The position numbers and the translations under genes are program-made. Of a DNA stretch of 64,000 nucleotides, positions 11,812-24,184 are shown piece by piece. Below the pieces are notes generated by a model. The model was not told where the DNA came from. It searched no databases and saw nothing but the letters and a program-made list of their open reading frames with translations. The DNA comes from Carpediemonas membranifera. Its lineage: Eukaryota > Fornicata. Positions within the stretch are counted from its first letter, which is position 1. Each line of letters opens with the position of its first letter. The stretch is taken from contig JAHDYR010000005.1 of the NCBI GenBank assembly GCA_019828565.1, forward strand, positions 1,116,001-1,180,000, read 5' to 3'.

Positions 11812-13208
11812 ACCTCTCCAAGCCGCACTTCTCACCTACTCCGAACTGGTCCTTCAGGGCACGATCGACGTCAACCAGCCGCTTACGGACGGACCAGGCG
11901 AGTGCCTTTGCCGCCACACGGCGAATAGAGTCGCCGATCGCGACCCCTCGGACCTTCCCTTCACCTTTCGGCACAGGGACGAGAATGCAATGACTGAACA
12001 CATCAGTGTAAGCTTCTCCGTTCAGGATGTCCTGAACCAGCGGGAGCAGAGCCTGGACTAGTTCGCGCCTTGATGTCTTGTAGGCGATCTTCAGGTGAAG
12101 GAACGATAGCCCGGAGGGCCCCGGGGCCGCCTCAGACTTGAGTGTGTTGAGGATGGTCTTCAGAGTCTTAGAGGAAACTTCGACACACTGCAGGGGGTTC
12201 TCGGGGACGTCTCGCATGGGGACGTCGGGACAAAGCCCGTTGAACCCAACCTGGAGGTCCCGCAGTTGAGCGTCGATTTCAGTCGGTGTCAGGTCAGTCT
12301 CATTGGCTACCATGGACGTGGCGGCCTTCGAGACAAACCCGTGGCGAATCAGGTTCAGCGTCCGACGCCACTTGCTCGCGCTAGCGCGTCGTCCGCCTCG
12401 GTCCGATGGCGGTGCGTACAGCGTCTTGGGGTAGTCTACAACCTTAAGAGCCTCAGCCCGCTTGGCGTCGTCACCTGTCGCGTTGTTCACCTCCCTCAAT
12501 CGTTCAATAAGGCCTCGTGTGAACTTCTCGCGCCCGCGCTTGGGCGGAGCGATCTTTCCGAGGAACAAGGCCTGACCCGGGGAAGGAAGACATCGGGTCG
12601 ATGAGCAGGGGTAGTGGGAGGTGCTGATGGCGGGGTTAGGGGAAACCAACCGCCGAAACGTGAGCTGCCGTGTCTGCCTGGACCTCTTCGTCAACAGGCT
12701 GCGATGACAGACCCTCGTCGTCCGTCGCGATCTCTACTGCAGAGGGAGGGACATTTGCAGCGGTCTCTGGACGCATAGCGTTGTCTCGTATCGTGCAGGC
12801 GATAATCGCAATGGACTTGGGGGCTGTGTTTGCAGAACGCAACGAAGTTGCCGTTGGCAGCGCCTGTGTGGTGATGCTGTGGGCCTTAAGGAGGTCCTTG
12901 AAGCTGTCAGCAATCGCCTTCAGGGCTTTCACGGTAAAGCGTACGATGTGTTTGTTCTGGACGTCGCGCATGAGCTCGACAACCGCAGTTTCAGAGCACA
13001 ATGTGTTGAACACCGTGTCCGTATCACACCACAGTCTGTCAATTAGGCTTATGTCGACGAACTTCGCGTAGGTGCTATGAACTTCGGTAAGAAGAGCACG
13101 AACATCCTCGGCGAAGACGCTTTCGCGCCATACGAGTCTCGTACGTCGTCGAGTCACCATCTGGCCTCCAGGATCAGCCTGGGGCACAGAAAATGACGAC
13201 ATTTCCAT
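11799..13208 (-). pseudogene. Family B RLE retrotransposon, unit 2, N-terminal part
   Basis: This is the 5' half of the B unit cut by LINE1: the unknown N-terminal region and the start of the RT (EAAPGPSGLSFLH, then PVPKGEGKVRGVAIGD). Two G-runs near 12580 and 12630 are each one base shorter than in unit 7 and break the frame, either real mutations or assembly errors. The start is the ATG at 13206-13208, in the 5' segment shared with family A. Confidence 0.85.
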
Positions 13209-13223
13209 TTCGGGAGGGAGCAA

Positions 13224-13441
13224 ACTTTTATGTAATCAACGACAAACTGTCTAGCGAGCGGCGAGGCGCAGCCGAGCTTCGCGAGCCTGAGCGCAGCGAA
13301 GCAGTTTGAGGCTATGGGGTGCGTCGGGGTCCTCCGTCGCTCCATCCAGTGAGTCGCTGGCGAGTCAACAAAACCAACAAGAACACTCTGAAGCGCTCTG
13401 CACGAGCCGATTGCTACACCAATATCAGAATTGAGTAACAA
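13224..13441 (-). repeat. Family A 3' UTR
   Basis: This 218-nt UTR of unit 3 abuts the 5' end of B unit 2. It carries the shared 48-nt element at 13254-13301. Outside that element it does not resemble the B 3' UTR. On the minus strand it ends ATAAAAGTTT. Confidence 0.75.
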
Positions 13442-16400
13442 TTAGTGGGAGAGGCCCAAATCCTCTGCTGCAGCATGTGCTGCGTCGCATTGCTTGATGA
13501 ACGCTGCATATGTGTGCACTTGCCCTCTCATGCATGCCAAGAAAGCGTTATCAGCCATCTCGCGGACCTGCTCAGCCTTAAGACCAAGTTCATCGCGCAA
13601 ATCGTCCGTCCAGCCCCCTTCCGTGCACTCTTCCAACGTCACCGTTGTGAAGCGTCACCGCGGGTATGAGCTTGACGTCCCAGTTGGAGTACTGGGCGCG
13701 CTTGCTCGTCATGGCCTGAGACACGTGGTTGCTGACGACGTTGTCAATGACGATTGCCTTCACGCCAGGTTTCGTGAGGAGGATGTCCGCCCGCGCCTTC
13801 ATAGGCTTGGTCCGGTCAATGGTCCACTCACTGGCCTTGTTCAACCACACCTCGGACTGGACTCTCCAGCCATAACCCTTCAGGTCTCTCACCAGCCCGT
13901 CCTTGATAGCGTTGTGACGCTCGTCGTCCAGGCCTCCACGGAGGCATGGGCAGCACAGGGTGTGAGTAGCGTTGCACACAACGGACTGGTGGTTCACGGT
14001 GCGTGCCCTGCAGAGAGGGCAGACGTCAAATCCGGGCGTGAATGCGGGGAGGCCCAGGTGATTGCGGAAGATGGGGGCAACAGCGGCATCGGTTACCGAG
14101 CGCCCAAGAGAGGTCGGGTCGACCATCATGAACGACCGAACGACGTTGGGCGAGACGGCGGCACTCACAGAGAGCTTGGTGGCAATAGATTCCTCAACGA
14201 GGCGAACCAAGTTCTTCTGCGTGTGGTCGGCGTCAAGAGCCTTCACATCGTCCAAGCCACTAGGCCAGTTCGACGGCGTGTTGAGCTGGGGCGGGAGACA
14301 CTTGATGGCACCCGTCACGCTGTCAGGTGAGCGTGTAACACCCAGCCCTGCCAGTTGTCTCGTGGCCGCGAGGAACGCGGGAGCCCACACGACTGATGGC
14401 ATTGCCAGCGCAAGCCCGCGTCTTTCGACCGGCATACTCAGGCGGAGAGCAAAGTCGTCATCGACCTCAGCCTCGCTCGACAGGATTCGGAGGATGGCCG
14501 GGACCGCCTCTTTCTTCTCAAATCCGAGCTCAGCCTCGTAGAGACCGTTGCCGACTCCACCCGTTGCGGGGGGAACGTTACGGAAGAAGTGCTCCCACTT
14601 TGTGAGCGCACAATACTTCGCAATGATCAACGCAGGGGCAGTTGCCTCCGGCCCCTCCTTGGCCACCATCTCTCCGGCAGCGTTAAGGAGTTGCATCACG
14701 CGACTGTTGACCTTGGCCAACTCACCCATCGCATGAGCAGCGGACCCAACCGGAACGCCCACGAGGTTTAGGCTGCGTCTTCTTGGGACGCCTCCCGAGG
14801 TGTTGCCGTCGGTAACGTCTCTGTGCGCCACAACGCACTTCGACTTGTTGAGCCGCAGGCCGACTTCGAGGAACTTCTCCCTCGCGATCTCGACAAGGTT
14901 GTTAGCCTCTCGGCCGACACCGGGCGTCTGCAAAGGCCGATCAGTCGTGGCGACTAGATCGTCTTGGTACGCTTGGAGGTGCCAACCCGGGAACGCCTCG
15001 CGCAGAACGTCCAGAATGGGCTTGATGCCCAGGCTGAACAGAATAGGGGACAGGGGATCTCCTTGATGTATGCCCTCAGCTGACCTCATCACTCCTCCTG
15101 ACGTGGAGAATAGGAGCCCTTGGCGATACATCGTAGACAGGTAGGGCATGAGAGCAGGCATGTAAGCGCGTACCACGTCGAACATGAACGCCCTAGATAG
15201 GCATCCATAAGCGTTCGATAAGTCGAGGGAGACAACAGTTCCTCCCTCCTCGTAGACCCTGGTCACGCTGTCACTCAGCCTCTCCAGGCCGCACTTCTCC
15301 CCCACCCCATACTGATCCTTGAGGGTCCGGTCGACGTCGACCAGGCGGGCCCTCACAGCCCAGGCGAGAGCCTTCGCCGCAACCCGCCGAAGCGAGTCCC
15401 CGATGGCCACTCCTCGGATCTTCCCAGCCCCCTTGGGGACCGGGACAATGATGCAGTGGCTCAATACCGCGGTGTAGGTCTCGCCGTTCAGGATGTCCTG
15501 TACGATCGGCATCAATGCGGCGATGAGGTCATGTCTGGCCACCTTCGCTACTATTCTGATATGGAGGAAGGACAAGCCCGACGGCCCTGGGGCCGCCTCG
15601 GCCTTTAGAGCGTGTAGTACAGTCTTGAGGGTCCTAGCGGACACCTCAACTGACTGCAGTGGCTCTGCGGGGACGTCCTTAAACGGAACATCTGGGCGCA
15701 GGCCACTGTAATCCTCCTGCAGTCTCTTCAGCTCTACATCCACCTCCTGTGGTGACAGGCCCGCATCCTCAGCTACCAGCGCAGTGGCTGCCTTGGACAC
15801 GAACCCGTGGCGAACCAGTCGCATCACCTTACGCCACTTGGACGGGCGGCGCTTGGGGCCTTTCGATGCAACCGGCGGTGCGTACAGCGCCTTCGGGTAC
15901 TCGAGTACCGTCCTCAGGGCCGCGCGCTTCTCGTCCTCGCTCTCCACGAGGGCCACCCGCTTGAGCTTCTCGATCAGGCCTCTGGCGAATTTCTCGCGTC
16001 CCCTCTTGGGGGGAGCGATCTTGCCAAGGAAGAGAGCCTGTCCCGGTGGTAGGAACACGTCGGGTCGATGGGCTGGGTGAGCGGGAGGGGCAGTCGGGGG
16101 GCTTGCGGTGAAGCCCACCGCGGTGACGTGCGCTGCTGCGCTCGGCTGCGATGACAGCTGGCTACCAGGGGCGTGGACCTCTTCGACAGATGGAAGGAGA
16201 CTGGCAGGGTCGTTGTTGCCCATCACGTTTCTCCTGATCTCTCGGAAGAATTCGGCCGCCACCGACGGAGCTGTTTTGGCAGAACGCAGCGGTGTTGCTT
16301 TGGGAGTACTGCTAAGAGTAACACCCGCCGCGTCTAAGAGCCGCTTGAAGGAATCTACGATGTCCTTCAGTGCTCTCACCGTCAAACGCACAATCTTCTT

Positions 16401-16655
16401 GTTGTTCACGTCCTTCATCAGCTCGACGATGGCCGCTTCGGAGCACAGCGTGTCAAACACTGTCTCTACATTGCACCAACGTGCGTCAATGAACTCAGCA
16501 TTGACGAATTTCGCGTAGTCGGTACGAACAGTCTGCAGCAGAAGCTGTACGTCCCGAGCAAGCGCGTTTTCGCGCCAATCGGACGTTATGGAAACTCTCA
16601 TCGCCATCTGGCCTCCAGGATCAGCCTGGGGCACAGAAAATGACGACATTTCCAT
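13442..16655 (-). CDS. Family A RLE retrotransposon ORF, unit 3 (best-preserved copy)
   Basis: A single ORF encodes the element's only protein, about 1071 residues. Residues 1 to about 230 are of unknown function; a proline-rich linker follows. RT motifs: PGPSGLSFLH, PVPKGAGKIRGVAIGD, LDLSNAYG, EGIHQGDPLSPILFSLG (about residue 531) and YQDD (about 564), in place of the more usual FADD or YADD. A finger CX2CX6HX4C starts near 877, and the restriction-like endonuclease core RADILLTKPG...VIDNVVSN lies near 953-973. This order (RT, CCHC, PD-(D/E)XK nuclease) is that of R2-group elements, which nick a specific target and prime reverse transcription there. The N-terminal DNA-binding fingers of R2 are absent. 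One extra C in a C-run at about 13614 shifts the last 57 codons; unit 6 has the intact end. The upstream TTG codon is open but is not a plausible start. Confidence 0.9.
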
Positions 16656-16670
16656 TTCGGGAGGGAGCAA

Positions 16671-16888
16671 ACTTTTATGTAATCAACGACAAACTGTCTA
16701 GCGAGCGGCGAGGCGCAGCCGAGCTTCGCGAGCCTGAGCGCAGCGAAGCAGTTTGAGGCTATGGGGTGCGTCGGGGTCCTCCGTCGCTCCATCCAGTGAG
16801 TCGCTGGCGAGTCAACAAAACCAACAAGAACACTCTGAAGCGCTCTGCACGAGCCGATTGCTACACCAATATCAGAATTGAGTAACAA
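16671..16888 (-). repeat. Family A 3' UTR
   Basis: UTR of unit 4, abutting unit 3. The shared 48-nt element is at 16701-16748. It is nearly identical to the copy at 13224-13441. Confidence 0.75.
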
Positions 16889-19800
16889 TTAGTGGGAGAG
16901 GCCCAAATCCTCTGCTGCAGCATGTGCTGCGTCGCATTGCTTGATGAACGCTGCATATGTGTGCACTTGCCCTCTCATGCATGCCAAGAAAGCGTTATCA
17001 GCCATCTCGCGGACCTGCTCAGCCTTAAGACCAAGTTCATCGCGCAAATCGTCCGTCCAGCCCCCTTCCGTGCACTCTTCCAACGTCACCGTTGTGAAGC
17101 GTCACCGCGGGTATGAGCTTGACGTCCCAGTTGGAGTACTGGGCGCGCTTGCTCGTCATGGCCTGAGACACGTGGTTGCTGACGACGTTGTCAATGACGA
17201 TTGCCTTCTCGCCAGGTTTCGTGAGGAGGATGTCCGCCCGCGCCTTCATAGGCTTGGTCCGGTCAATGGTCCACTCACTGGCCTTGTTCAACCACACCTC
17301 GGACTGGACTCTCCAGCCATAACCCTTCAGGTCTCTCACCAGCCCGTCCTTGATAGCGTTGTGACGCTCGTCGTCCAGGCCTCCACGGAGGCATGGGCAG
17401 CACAGGGTGTGAGTAGCGTTGCACACAACGGACTGGTGGTTCACGGTGCGTGCCCTGCAGAGAGGGCAGACGTCAAATCCGGGCGTGAATGCGGGGAGGC
17501 CCAGGTGATTGCGGAAGATGGGGGCAACAGCGGCATCGGTTACCGAGCGCCCAAGAGAGGTCGGGTCGACCATCATGAACGACCGAACGACGTTGGGCGA
17601 GACGGCGGCACTCACAGAGAGCTTGGTGGCAATAGATTCCTCAACGAGGCGAACCAAGTTCTTCTGCGTGTGGTCGGCGTCAAGAGCCTTCACATCGTCC
17701 AAGCCACTAGGCCAGTTCGACGGCGTGTTGAGCTGGGGCGGGAGACACTTGATGGCACCCGTCACGCTGTCAGGTGAGCGTGTAACACCCAGCCCTGCCA
17801 GTTGTCTCGTGGCCGCGAGGAACGCGGGAGCCCACACGACTGATGGCATTGCCAGCGCAAGCCCGCGTCTTTCGACCGGCATACTCAGGCGGAGAGCAAA
17901 GTCGTCATCGACCTCAGCCTCGCTCGACAGGATTCGGAGGATGGCCGGGACCGCCTCTTTCTTCTCAAATCCGAGCTCAGCCTCGTAGAGACCGTTGCCG
18001 ACTCCACCCGTTGCGGGGGGAACGTTACGGAAGAAGTGCTCCCACTTTGTGAGCGCACAATACTTCGCAATGATCAACGCAGGGGCAGTTGCCTCCGGCC
18101 CCTCCTTGGCCACCATCTCTCCGGCAGCGTTAAGGAGTTGCATCACGCGACTGTTGACCTTGGCCAACTCACCCATCGCATGAGCAGCGGACCCAACCGG
18201 AACGCCCACGAGGTTTAGGCTGCGTCTTCTTGGGACGCCTCCCGAGGTGTTGCCGTCGGTAACGTCTCTGTGCGCCACAACGCACTTCGACTTGTTGAGC
18301 CGCAGGCCGACTTCGAGGAACTTCTCCCTCGCGATCTCGACAAGGTTGTTAGCCTCTCGGCCGACACCGGGCGTCTGCAAAGGCCGATCAGTCGTGGCGA
18401 CTAGATCGTCTTGGTACGCTTGGAGGTGCCAACCCGGGAACGCCTCGCGCAGAACGTCCAGAATGGGCTTGATGCCCAGGCTGAACAGAATAGGGGACAG
18501 GGGATCTCCTTGATGTATGCCCTCAGCTGACCTTATCACTCCTCCCTGACGTGGAGAATAGGAGCCCTTGGCGATACATCGTAGACAGGTAGGGCATGAG
18601 AGCAGGCATGTAAGCGCGTACCACGTCGAACATGAACGCCCTAGATAGGCATCCATAAGCGTTCGATAAGTCGAGGGAGACAACAGTCCCTCCCTCCTCG
18701 TAGACCCTGGTCACGCTGTCACTCAGCCTCTCCAGGCCGCACTTCTCCCCCACCCCATACTGATCCTTGAGGGTCCGGTCGACGTCGACCAGGCGGGCCC
18801 TCACAGCCCAGGCGAGAGCCTTCGCCGCAACCCGCCGAAGCGAGTCCCCGATGGCCACTCCTCGGATCTTCCCGGCCCCCTTGGGGACCGGGACAATGAT
18901 GCAGTGGCTCAATACCGCGGTGTAGGTCTCGCCGTTCAGGATGTCCTGTACGATCGGCATCAATGCGGCGATGAGGTCATGTCTGGCCACCTTCGCTGCT
19001 ATTCTGATATGGAGGAAGGACAAGCCCGACGGCCCTGGGGGCCGCCTCGGCCTTTAGAGCGTGTAGTACAGTCTTGAGGGTCCTAGCGGACACCTCAACT
19101 GACTGCAGTGGCTCTGCGGGGACGTCCTTAAACGGAACATCTGGGCGCAGGCCACTGTAATCCTCCTGCAGTCTCTTCAGCTCTACATCCACCTCCTGTG
19201 GTGACAGGCCCGCATCCTCAGCTACCAGCGCAGTGGCTGCCTTGGACACGAACCCGTGGCGAACCAGTCGCATCACCTTACGCCACTTGGACGGGCGGCG
19301 CTTGGGGCCTTTCGATGCAACCGGCGGTGCGTACAGCGCCTTCGGGTACTCGAGTACCGTCCTCAGGGCCGCGCGCTTCTCGTCCTCGCTCTCCACGAGG
19401 GCCACCCGCTTGAGCTTCTCGATCAGGCCTCTGGCGAATTTCTCGCGTCCCCTCTTGGGGGGAGCGATCTTGCCAAGGAAGAGAGCCTGTCCCGGTGGTA
19501 GGAACACGTCGGGTCGATGGGCTGGGTGAGCGGGAGGGGCAGTCGGGGGCTTGCGGTGAAGCCCACCGCGGTGACGTGCGCTGCTGCGCTCGGCTGCGAT
19601 GACAGCTGGCTACCAGGGGCGTGGACCTCTTCGACAGATGGAAGGAGACTGGCAGGGTCGTTGTTGCCCATCACGTTTCTCCTGATCTCTCGGAAGAATT
19701 CGGCCGCCACCGACGGAGCTGTTTTGGCAGAACGCAGCGGTGTTGCTTTGGGAGTACTGCTAAGAGTAACACCCGCCGCGTCTAAGAGCCGCTTGAAGGA

Positions 19801-20103
19801 ATCTACGATGTCCTTCAGTGCTCTCACCGTCAAACGCACAATCTTCTTGTTGTTCACGTCCTTCATCAGCTCGACGATGGCCGCTTCGGAGCACAGCGTG
19901 TCAAACACTGTCTCTACATTGCACCAACGTGCGTCAATGAACTCAGCATTGACGAATTTCGCGTAGTCGGTACGAACAGTCTGCAGCAGAAGCTGTACGT
20001 CCCGAGCAAGCGCGTTTTCGCGCCAATCGGACGTTATGGAAACTCTCATCGCCATCTGGCCTCCAGGATCAGCCTGGGGCACAGAAAATGACGACATTTC
20101 CAT
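16889..20103 (-). pseudogene. Family A RLE retrotransposon, unit 4
   Basis: A full-length A copy with every module present and four single-base frame breaks against unit 3: an extra C near 17066, an extra C near 18545 (between the YQDD and QGDPLSP region and upstream), an extra G near 19037 and a missing G near 19547. All four lie in C or G runs. If those are assembly errors the unit encodes the same protein as unit 3. In the endonuclease region the plus strand reads CTCGCC instead of CACGCC near 17210, changing one residue. Confidence 0.85.
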
Positions 20104-20118
20104 TTCGGGAGGGAGCAT

Positions 20119-20335
20119 CGTTTATTGCCTTTTGGACGAACTGTATTGCGAGCGGCGAGGCGCAGCCGAGCTTCGCGAGCCTGAGCGCAGCGAAGACGTC
20201 ACTCTAGTGGTCAGTATGTCGGGTTTGAGGCACTGCTCGCTCCGAAATCTCCCTTTCGACTCTCCACTCAGTCACAACGAACGCGAACGCGAATAACGCG
20301 CAGATCACGCTCAAAGTACAGAAACAACATCAGTA
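20119..20335 (-). repeat. Family B 3' UTR
   Basis: UTR of the deleted B unit 5, abutting unit 4. The shared 48-nt element is at 20148-20195. The junction is the GCATCG type. Confidence 0.75.
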
Positions 20336-20505
20336 TTAGTGGTTGAGGCCATTAGCCTCAGCTTGACGGTGCGCAGCATCCGCCTGGCGCATGAACGCAT
20401 GGAACACATGAACTTGCTTTCGCGCCATACGAGTCTCGTACGTCGTCGAGTCACCACCTGGCCTCCAGGATCAGCCTGGGGCACAGAAAATGACGACATT
20501 TCCAT
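20336..20505 (-). pseudogene. Family B remnant, unit 5 (internal deletion)
   Basis: Only about 85 nt of the 3' end and 85 nt of the 5' end of a B element remain. They join at about 20420 through a 3-bp microhomology (GCT). About 3 kb is missing and the join is out of frame. The same junction recurs in unit 10. Confidence 0.9.
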
Positions 20506-20520
20506 TTCGGGAGGGAGCAA

Positions 20521-20739
20521 ACTTTTTATGTAATCAACGACAAACTGTCTAGCGAGCGGCGAGGCGCAGCCGAGCTTCGCGAGCCTGAGCGCAGCGAAGC
20601 AGTTTGAGGCTATGGGGTGCGTCGGGGTCCTCCGTCGCTCCATCCAGTGAGTCGCTGGCGAGTCAACAAAACCAACAAGAACACTCTGAAGCGCTCTGCA
20701 CGAGCCGATTGCTACACCAATATCAGAATTGAGTAACAA
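20521..20739 (-). repeat. Family A 3' UTR
   Basis: UTR of unit 6, abutting the deleted B. The shared 48-nt element is at 20552-20599. One extra T in the T-run at the junction. Confidence 0.75.
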
Positions 20740-23700
20740 TTAGTGGGAGAGGCCCAAATCCTCTGCTGCAGCATGTGCTGCGTCGCATTGCTTGATGAAC
20801 GCTGCATATGTGTGCACTTGCCCTCTCATGCACGCCAAGAAAGCGTCATCAGCCATCTCGCGGACCTGCTCAGCCTTAAGACCAAGTTCATCGCGCAAAT
20901 CGTCCGTCCAGCCCCTTCCGTGCACTCTTCCAACGTCACCGTTGTGAAGCGTCACCGCGGGTATGAGCTTGACGTCCCAGTTGGAGTACTGGGCGCGCTT
21001 GCTCGTCATGGCCTGAGACACGTGGTTGCTGACGACGTTGTCAATGACGATTGCCTTCACGCCAGGTTTCGTGAGGAGGATGTCCGCCCGCGCCTTCATA
21101 GGCTTGGTCCGGTCAATGGTCCACTCACTGGCCTTGTTCAACCACACCTCGGACTGGACTCTCCAGCCATAACCCTTCAGGTCTCTCACCAGCCCGTCCT
21201 TGATAGCGTTGTGACGCTCGTCGTCCAGGCCTCCACGGAGGCATGGGCAGCACAGGGTGTGAGTAGCGTTGCACACAACGGACTGGTGGTTCACGGTGCG
21301 TGCCCTGCAGAGAGGGCAGACGTCAAATCCGGGCGTGAATGCGGGGAGGCCCAGGTGATTGCGGAAGATGGGGGCAACAGCGGCATCGGTTACCGAGCGC
21401 CCAAGAGAGGTCGGGTCGACCATCATGAACGACCGAACGACGTTGGGCGAGACGGCGGCACTCACAGAGAGCTTGGTGGCAATAGATTCCTCAACGAGGC
21501 GAACCAAGTTCTTCTGCGTGTGGTCGGCGTCAAGAGCCTTCACATCGTCCAAGCCACTAGGCCAGTTCGACGGCGTGTTGAGCTGGGGCGGGAGACACTT
21601 GATGGCACCCGTCACGCTGTCAGGTGAGCGTGTAACACCCAGCCCTGCCAGTTGTCTCGTGGCCGCGAGGAACGCGGGAGCCCACACGACTGATGGCATT
21701 GCCAGCGCAAGCCCGCGTCTTTCGACCGGCATACTCAGGCGGAGAGCAAAGTCGTCATCGACCTCAGCCTCGCTCGACAGGATTCGGAGGATGGCCGGGA
21801 CCGCCTCTTTCTTCTCAAATCCGAGCTCAGCCTCGTAGAGACCGTTGCCGACTCCACCCGTTGCGGGGGGAACGTTACGGAAGAAGTGCTCCCACTTTGT
21901 GAGCGCACAATACTTCGCAATGATCAACGCAGGGGCAGTTGCCTCCGGCCCCTCCTTGGCCACCATCTCTCCGGCAGCGTTAAGGAGTTGCATCACGCGA
22001 CTGTTGACCTTGGCCAACTCACCCATCGCATGAGCAGCGGACCCAACCGGAACGCCCACGAGGTTTAGGCTGCGTCTTCTTGGGACGCCTCCCGAGGTGT
22101 TGCCGTCGGTAACGTCTCTGTGCGCCACAACGCACTTCGACTTGTTGAGCCGCAGGCCGACTTCGAAGAACTTCTCCCTCGCGATCTCGACAAGGTTGTT
22201 AGCCTCTCGGCCGACACCGGGCGTCTGCAAAGGCCGATCAGTCGTGGCGACTAGATCGTCTTGGTACGCTTGGAGGTGCCAACCCGGGAACGCCTCGCGC
22301 AGAACGTCCAGAATGGGCTTGATGCCCAGGCTGAACAGAATAGGGGACAGGGGATCTCCTTGATGTATGCCCTCAGCTGACCTTATCACTCCTCCTGACG
22401 TGGAGAATAGGAGCCCTTGGCGATACATCGTAGACAGGTAGGGCATGAGAGCAGGCATGTAAGCGCGTACCACGTCGAACATGAACGCCCTAGATAGGCA
22501 TCCATAAGCGTTCGATAAGTCGAGGGAGACAACAGTCCCTCCCTCCTCGTAGACCCTGGTCACGCTGTCACTCAGCCTCTCCAGGCCGCACTTCTCCCCC
22601 ACCCCATACTGATCCTTGAGGGTCCGGTCGACGTCGACCAGGCGGGCCCTCACAGCCCAGGCGAGAGCCTTCGCCGCAACCCGCCGAAGCGAGTCCCCGA
22701 TGGCCACTCCTCGGATCTTCCCGGCCCCCTTGGGGACCGGGACAATGATGCAGTGGCTCAATACCGCGGTGTAGGTCTCGCCGTTCAGGATGTCCTGTAC
22801 GATCGGCATCAATGCGGCGATGAGGTCATGTCTGGCCACCTTCGCTGCTATTCTGATATGGAGGAAGGACAAGCCCGACGGCCCTGGGGCCGCCTCGGCC
22901 TTTAGAGCGTGTAGTACAGTCTTGAGGGTCCTAGCGGACACCTCAACTGACTGCAGTGGCTCTGCGGGGACGTCCTTAAACGGAACATCTGGGCGCAGGC
23001 CACTGTAATCCTCCTGCAGTCTCTTCAGCTCTACATCCACCTCCTGTGGTGACAGGCCCGCATCCTCAGCTACCAGCGCAGTGGCTGCCTTGGACACGAA
23101 CCCGTGGCGAACCAGTCGCATCACCTTACGCCACTTGGACGGGCGGCGCTTGGGGCCTTTCGATGCAACCGGCGGTGCGTACAGCGCCTTCGGGTACTCG
23201 AGTACCGTCCTCAGGGCCGCGCGCTTCTCGTCCTCGCTCTCCACGAGGGCCACCCGCTTGAGCTTCTCGATCAGGCCTCTGGCGAATTTCTCGCGTCCCC
23301 TCTTGGGGGAGCGATCTTGCCAAGGAAGAGAGCCTGTCCCGGTGGTAGGAACACGTCGGGTCGATGGGCTGGGTGAGCGGGAGGGGCAGTCGGGGGGCTT
23401 GCGGTGAAGCCCACCGCGGTGACGTGCGCTGCTGCGCTCGGCTGCGATGACAGCTGGCTACCAGGGGCGTGGACCTCTTCGACAGATGGAAGGAGACTGG
23501 CAGGGTCGTTGTTGCCCATCACGTTTCTCCTGATCTCTCGGAAGAATTCGGCCGCCACCGACGGAGCTGTTTTGGCAGAACGCAGCGGTGTTGCTTTTGG
23601 GAGTACTGCTAAGAGTAACACCCGCCGCGTCTAAGAGCCGCTTGAAGGAATCTACGATGTCCTTCAGTGCTCTCACCGTCAAACGCACAATCTTCTTGTT

Positions 23701-23952
23701 GTTCACGTCCTTCATCAGCTCGACGATGGCCGCTTCGGAGCACAGCGTATCAAACACTGTCTCTACATTGCACCAACGTGCGTCAATGAACTCAGCATTG
23801 ACAAATTTCGCGTAGTCGGTACGAACAGTCTGCAGCAGAAGCTGTACGTCCCGAGCAAGCGCGTTTTCGCGCCAATCGGACGTTATGGAAACTCTCATCG
23901 CCATCTGGCCTCCAGGATCAGCCTGGGGCGCAGAAAATGACGACATTTCCAT
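20740..23952 (-). pseudogene. Family A RLE retrotransposon, unit 6
   Basis: The RT, CCHC finger and endonuclease are open as one 837-residue frame with the undamaged C-terminus (VHGRGWTDDLRDELGLK and on to LGLSH), which shows the proper end of the A protein. The N-terminal region is split by a missing G near 23305 and an extra T in a T-run near 23594. A Phe instead of Leu in EKFFEVGL is shared only with unit 11, marking those two units as close relatives. Confidence 0.87.
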
Positions 23953-23967
23953 TTCGGGAGGGAGCAT

Positions 23968-24184
23968 CGTTTATTGCCTTTTGGACGAACTGTATTGCGA
24001 GCGGCGAGGCGCAGCCGAGCTTCGCGAGCCTGAGCGCAGCGAAGACGTCACTCTAGTGGTCAGTATGTCGGGTTTGAGGCACTGCTCGCTCCGAAATCTC
24101 CCTTTCGACTCTCCACTCAGTCACAACGAACGCGAACGCGAATAACGCGCAGATCACGCTCAAAGTACAGAAACAACATCAGTA
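23968..24184 (-). repeat. Family B 3' UTR
   Basis: UTR of B unit 7, abutting unit 6. The shared 48-nt element is at 23997-24044. The junction is the GCATCG type. Confidence 0.75.

Noticed and set aside
13494-14330. Long plus-strand ORFs (up to 294 codons) opposite the A units, repeated at 16941, 20743 and 39044
   Set aside because: They are antisense shadows of a GC-biased coding strand. They lack domains, and their ends change with each sense-strand indel.
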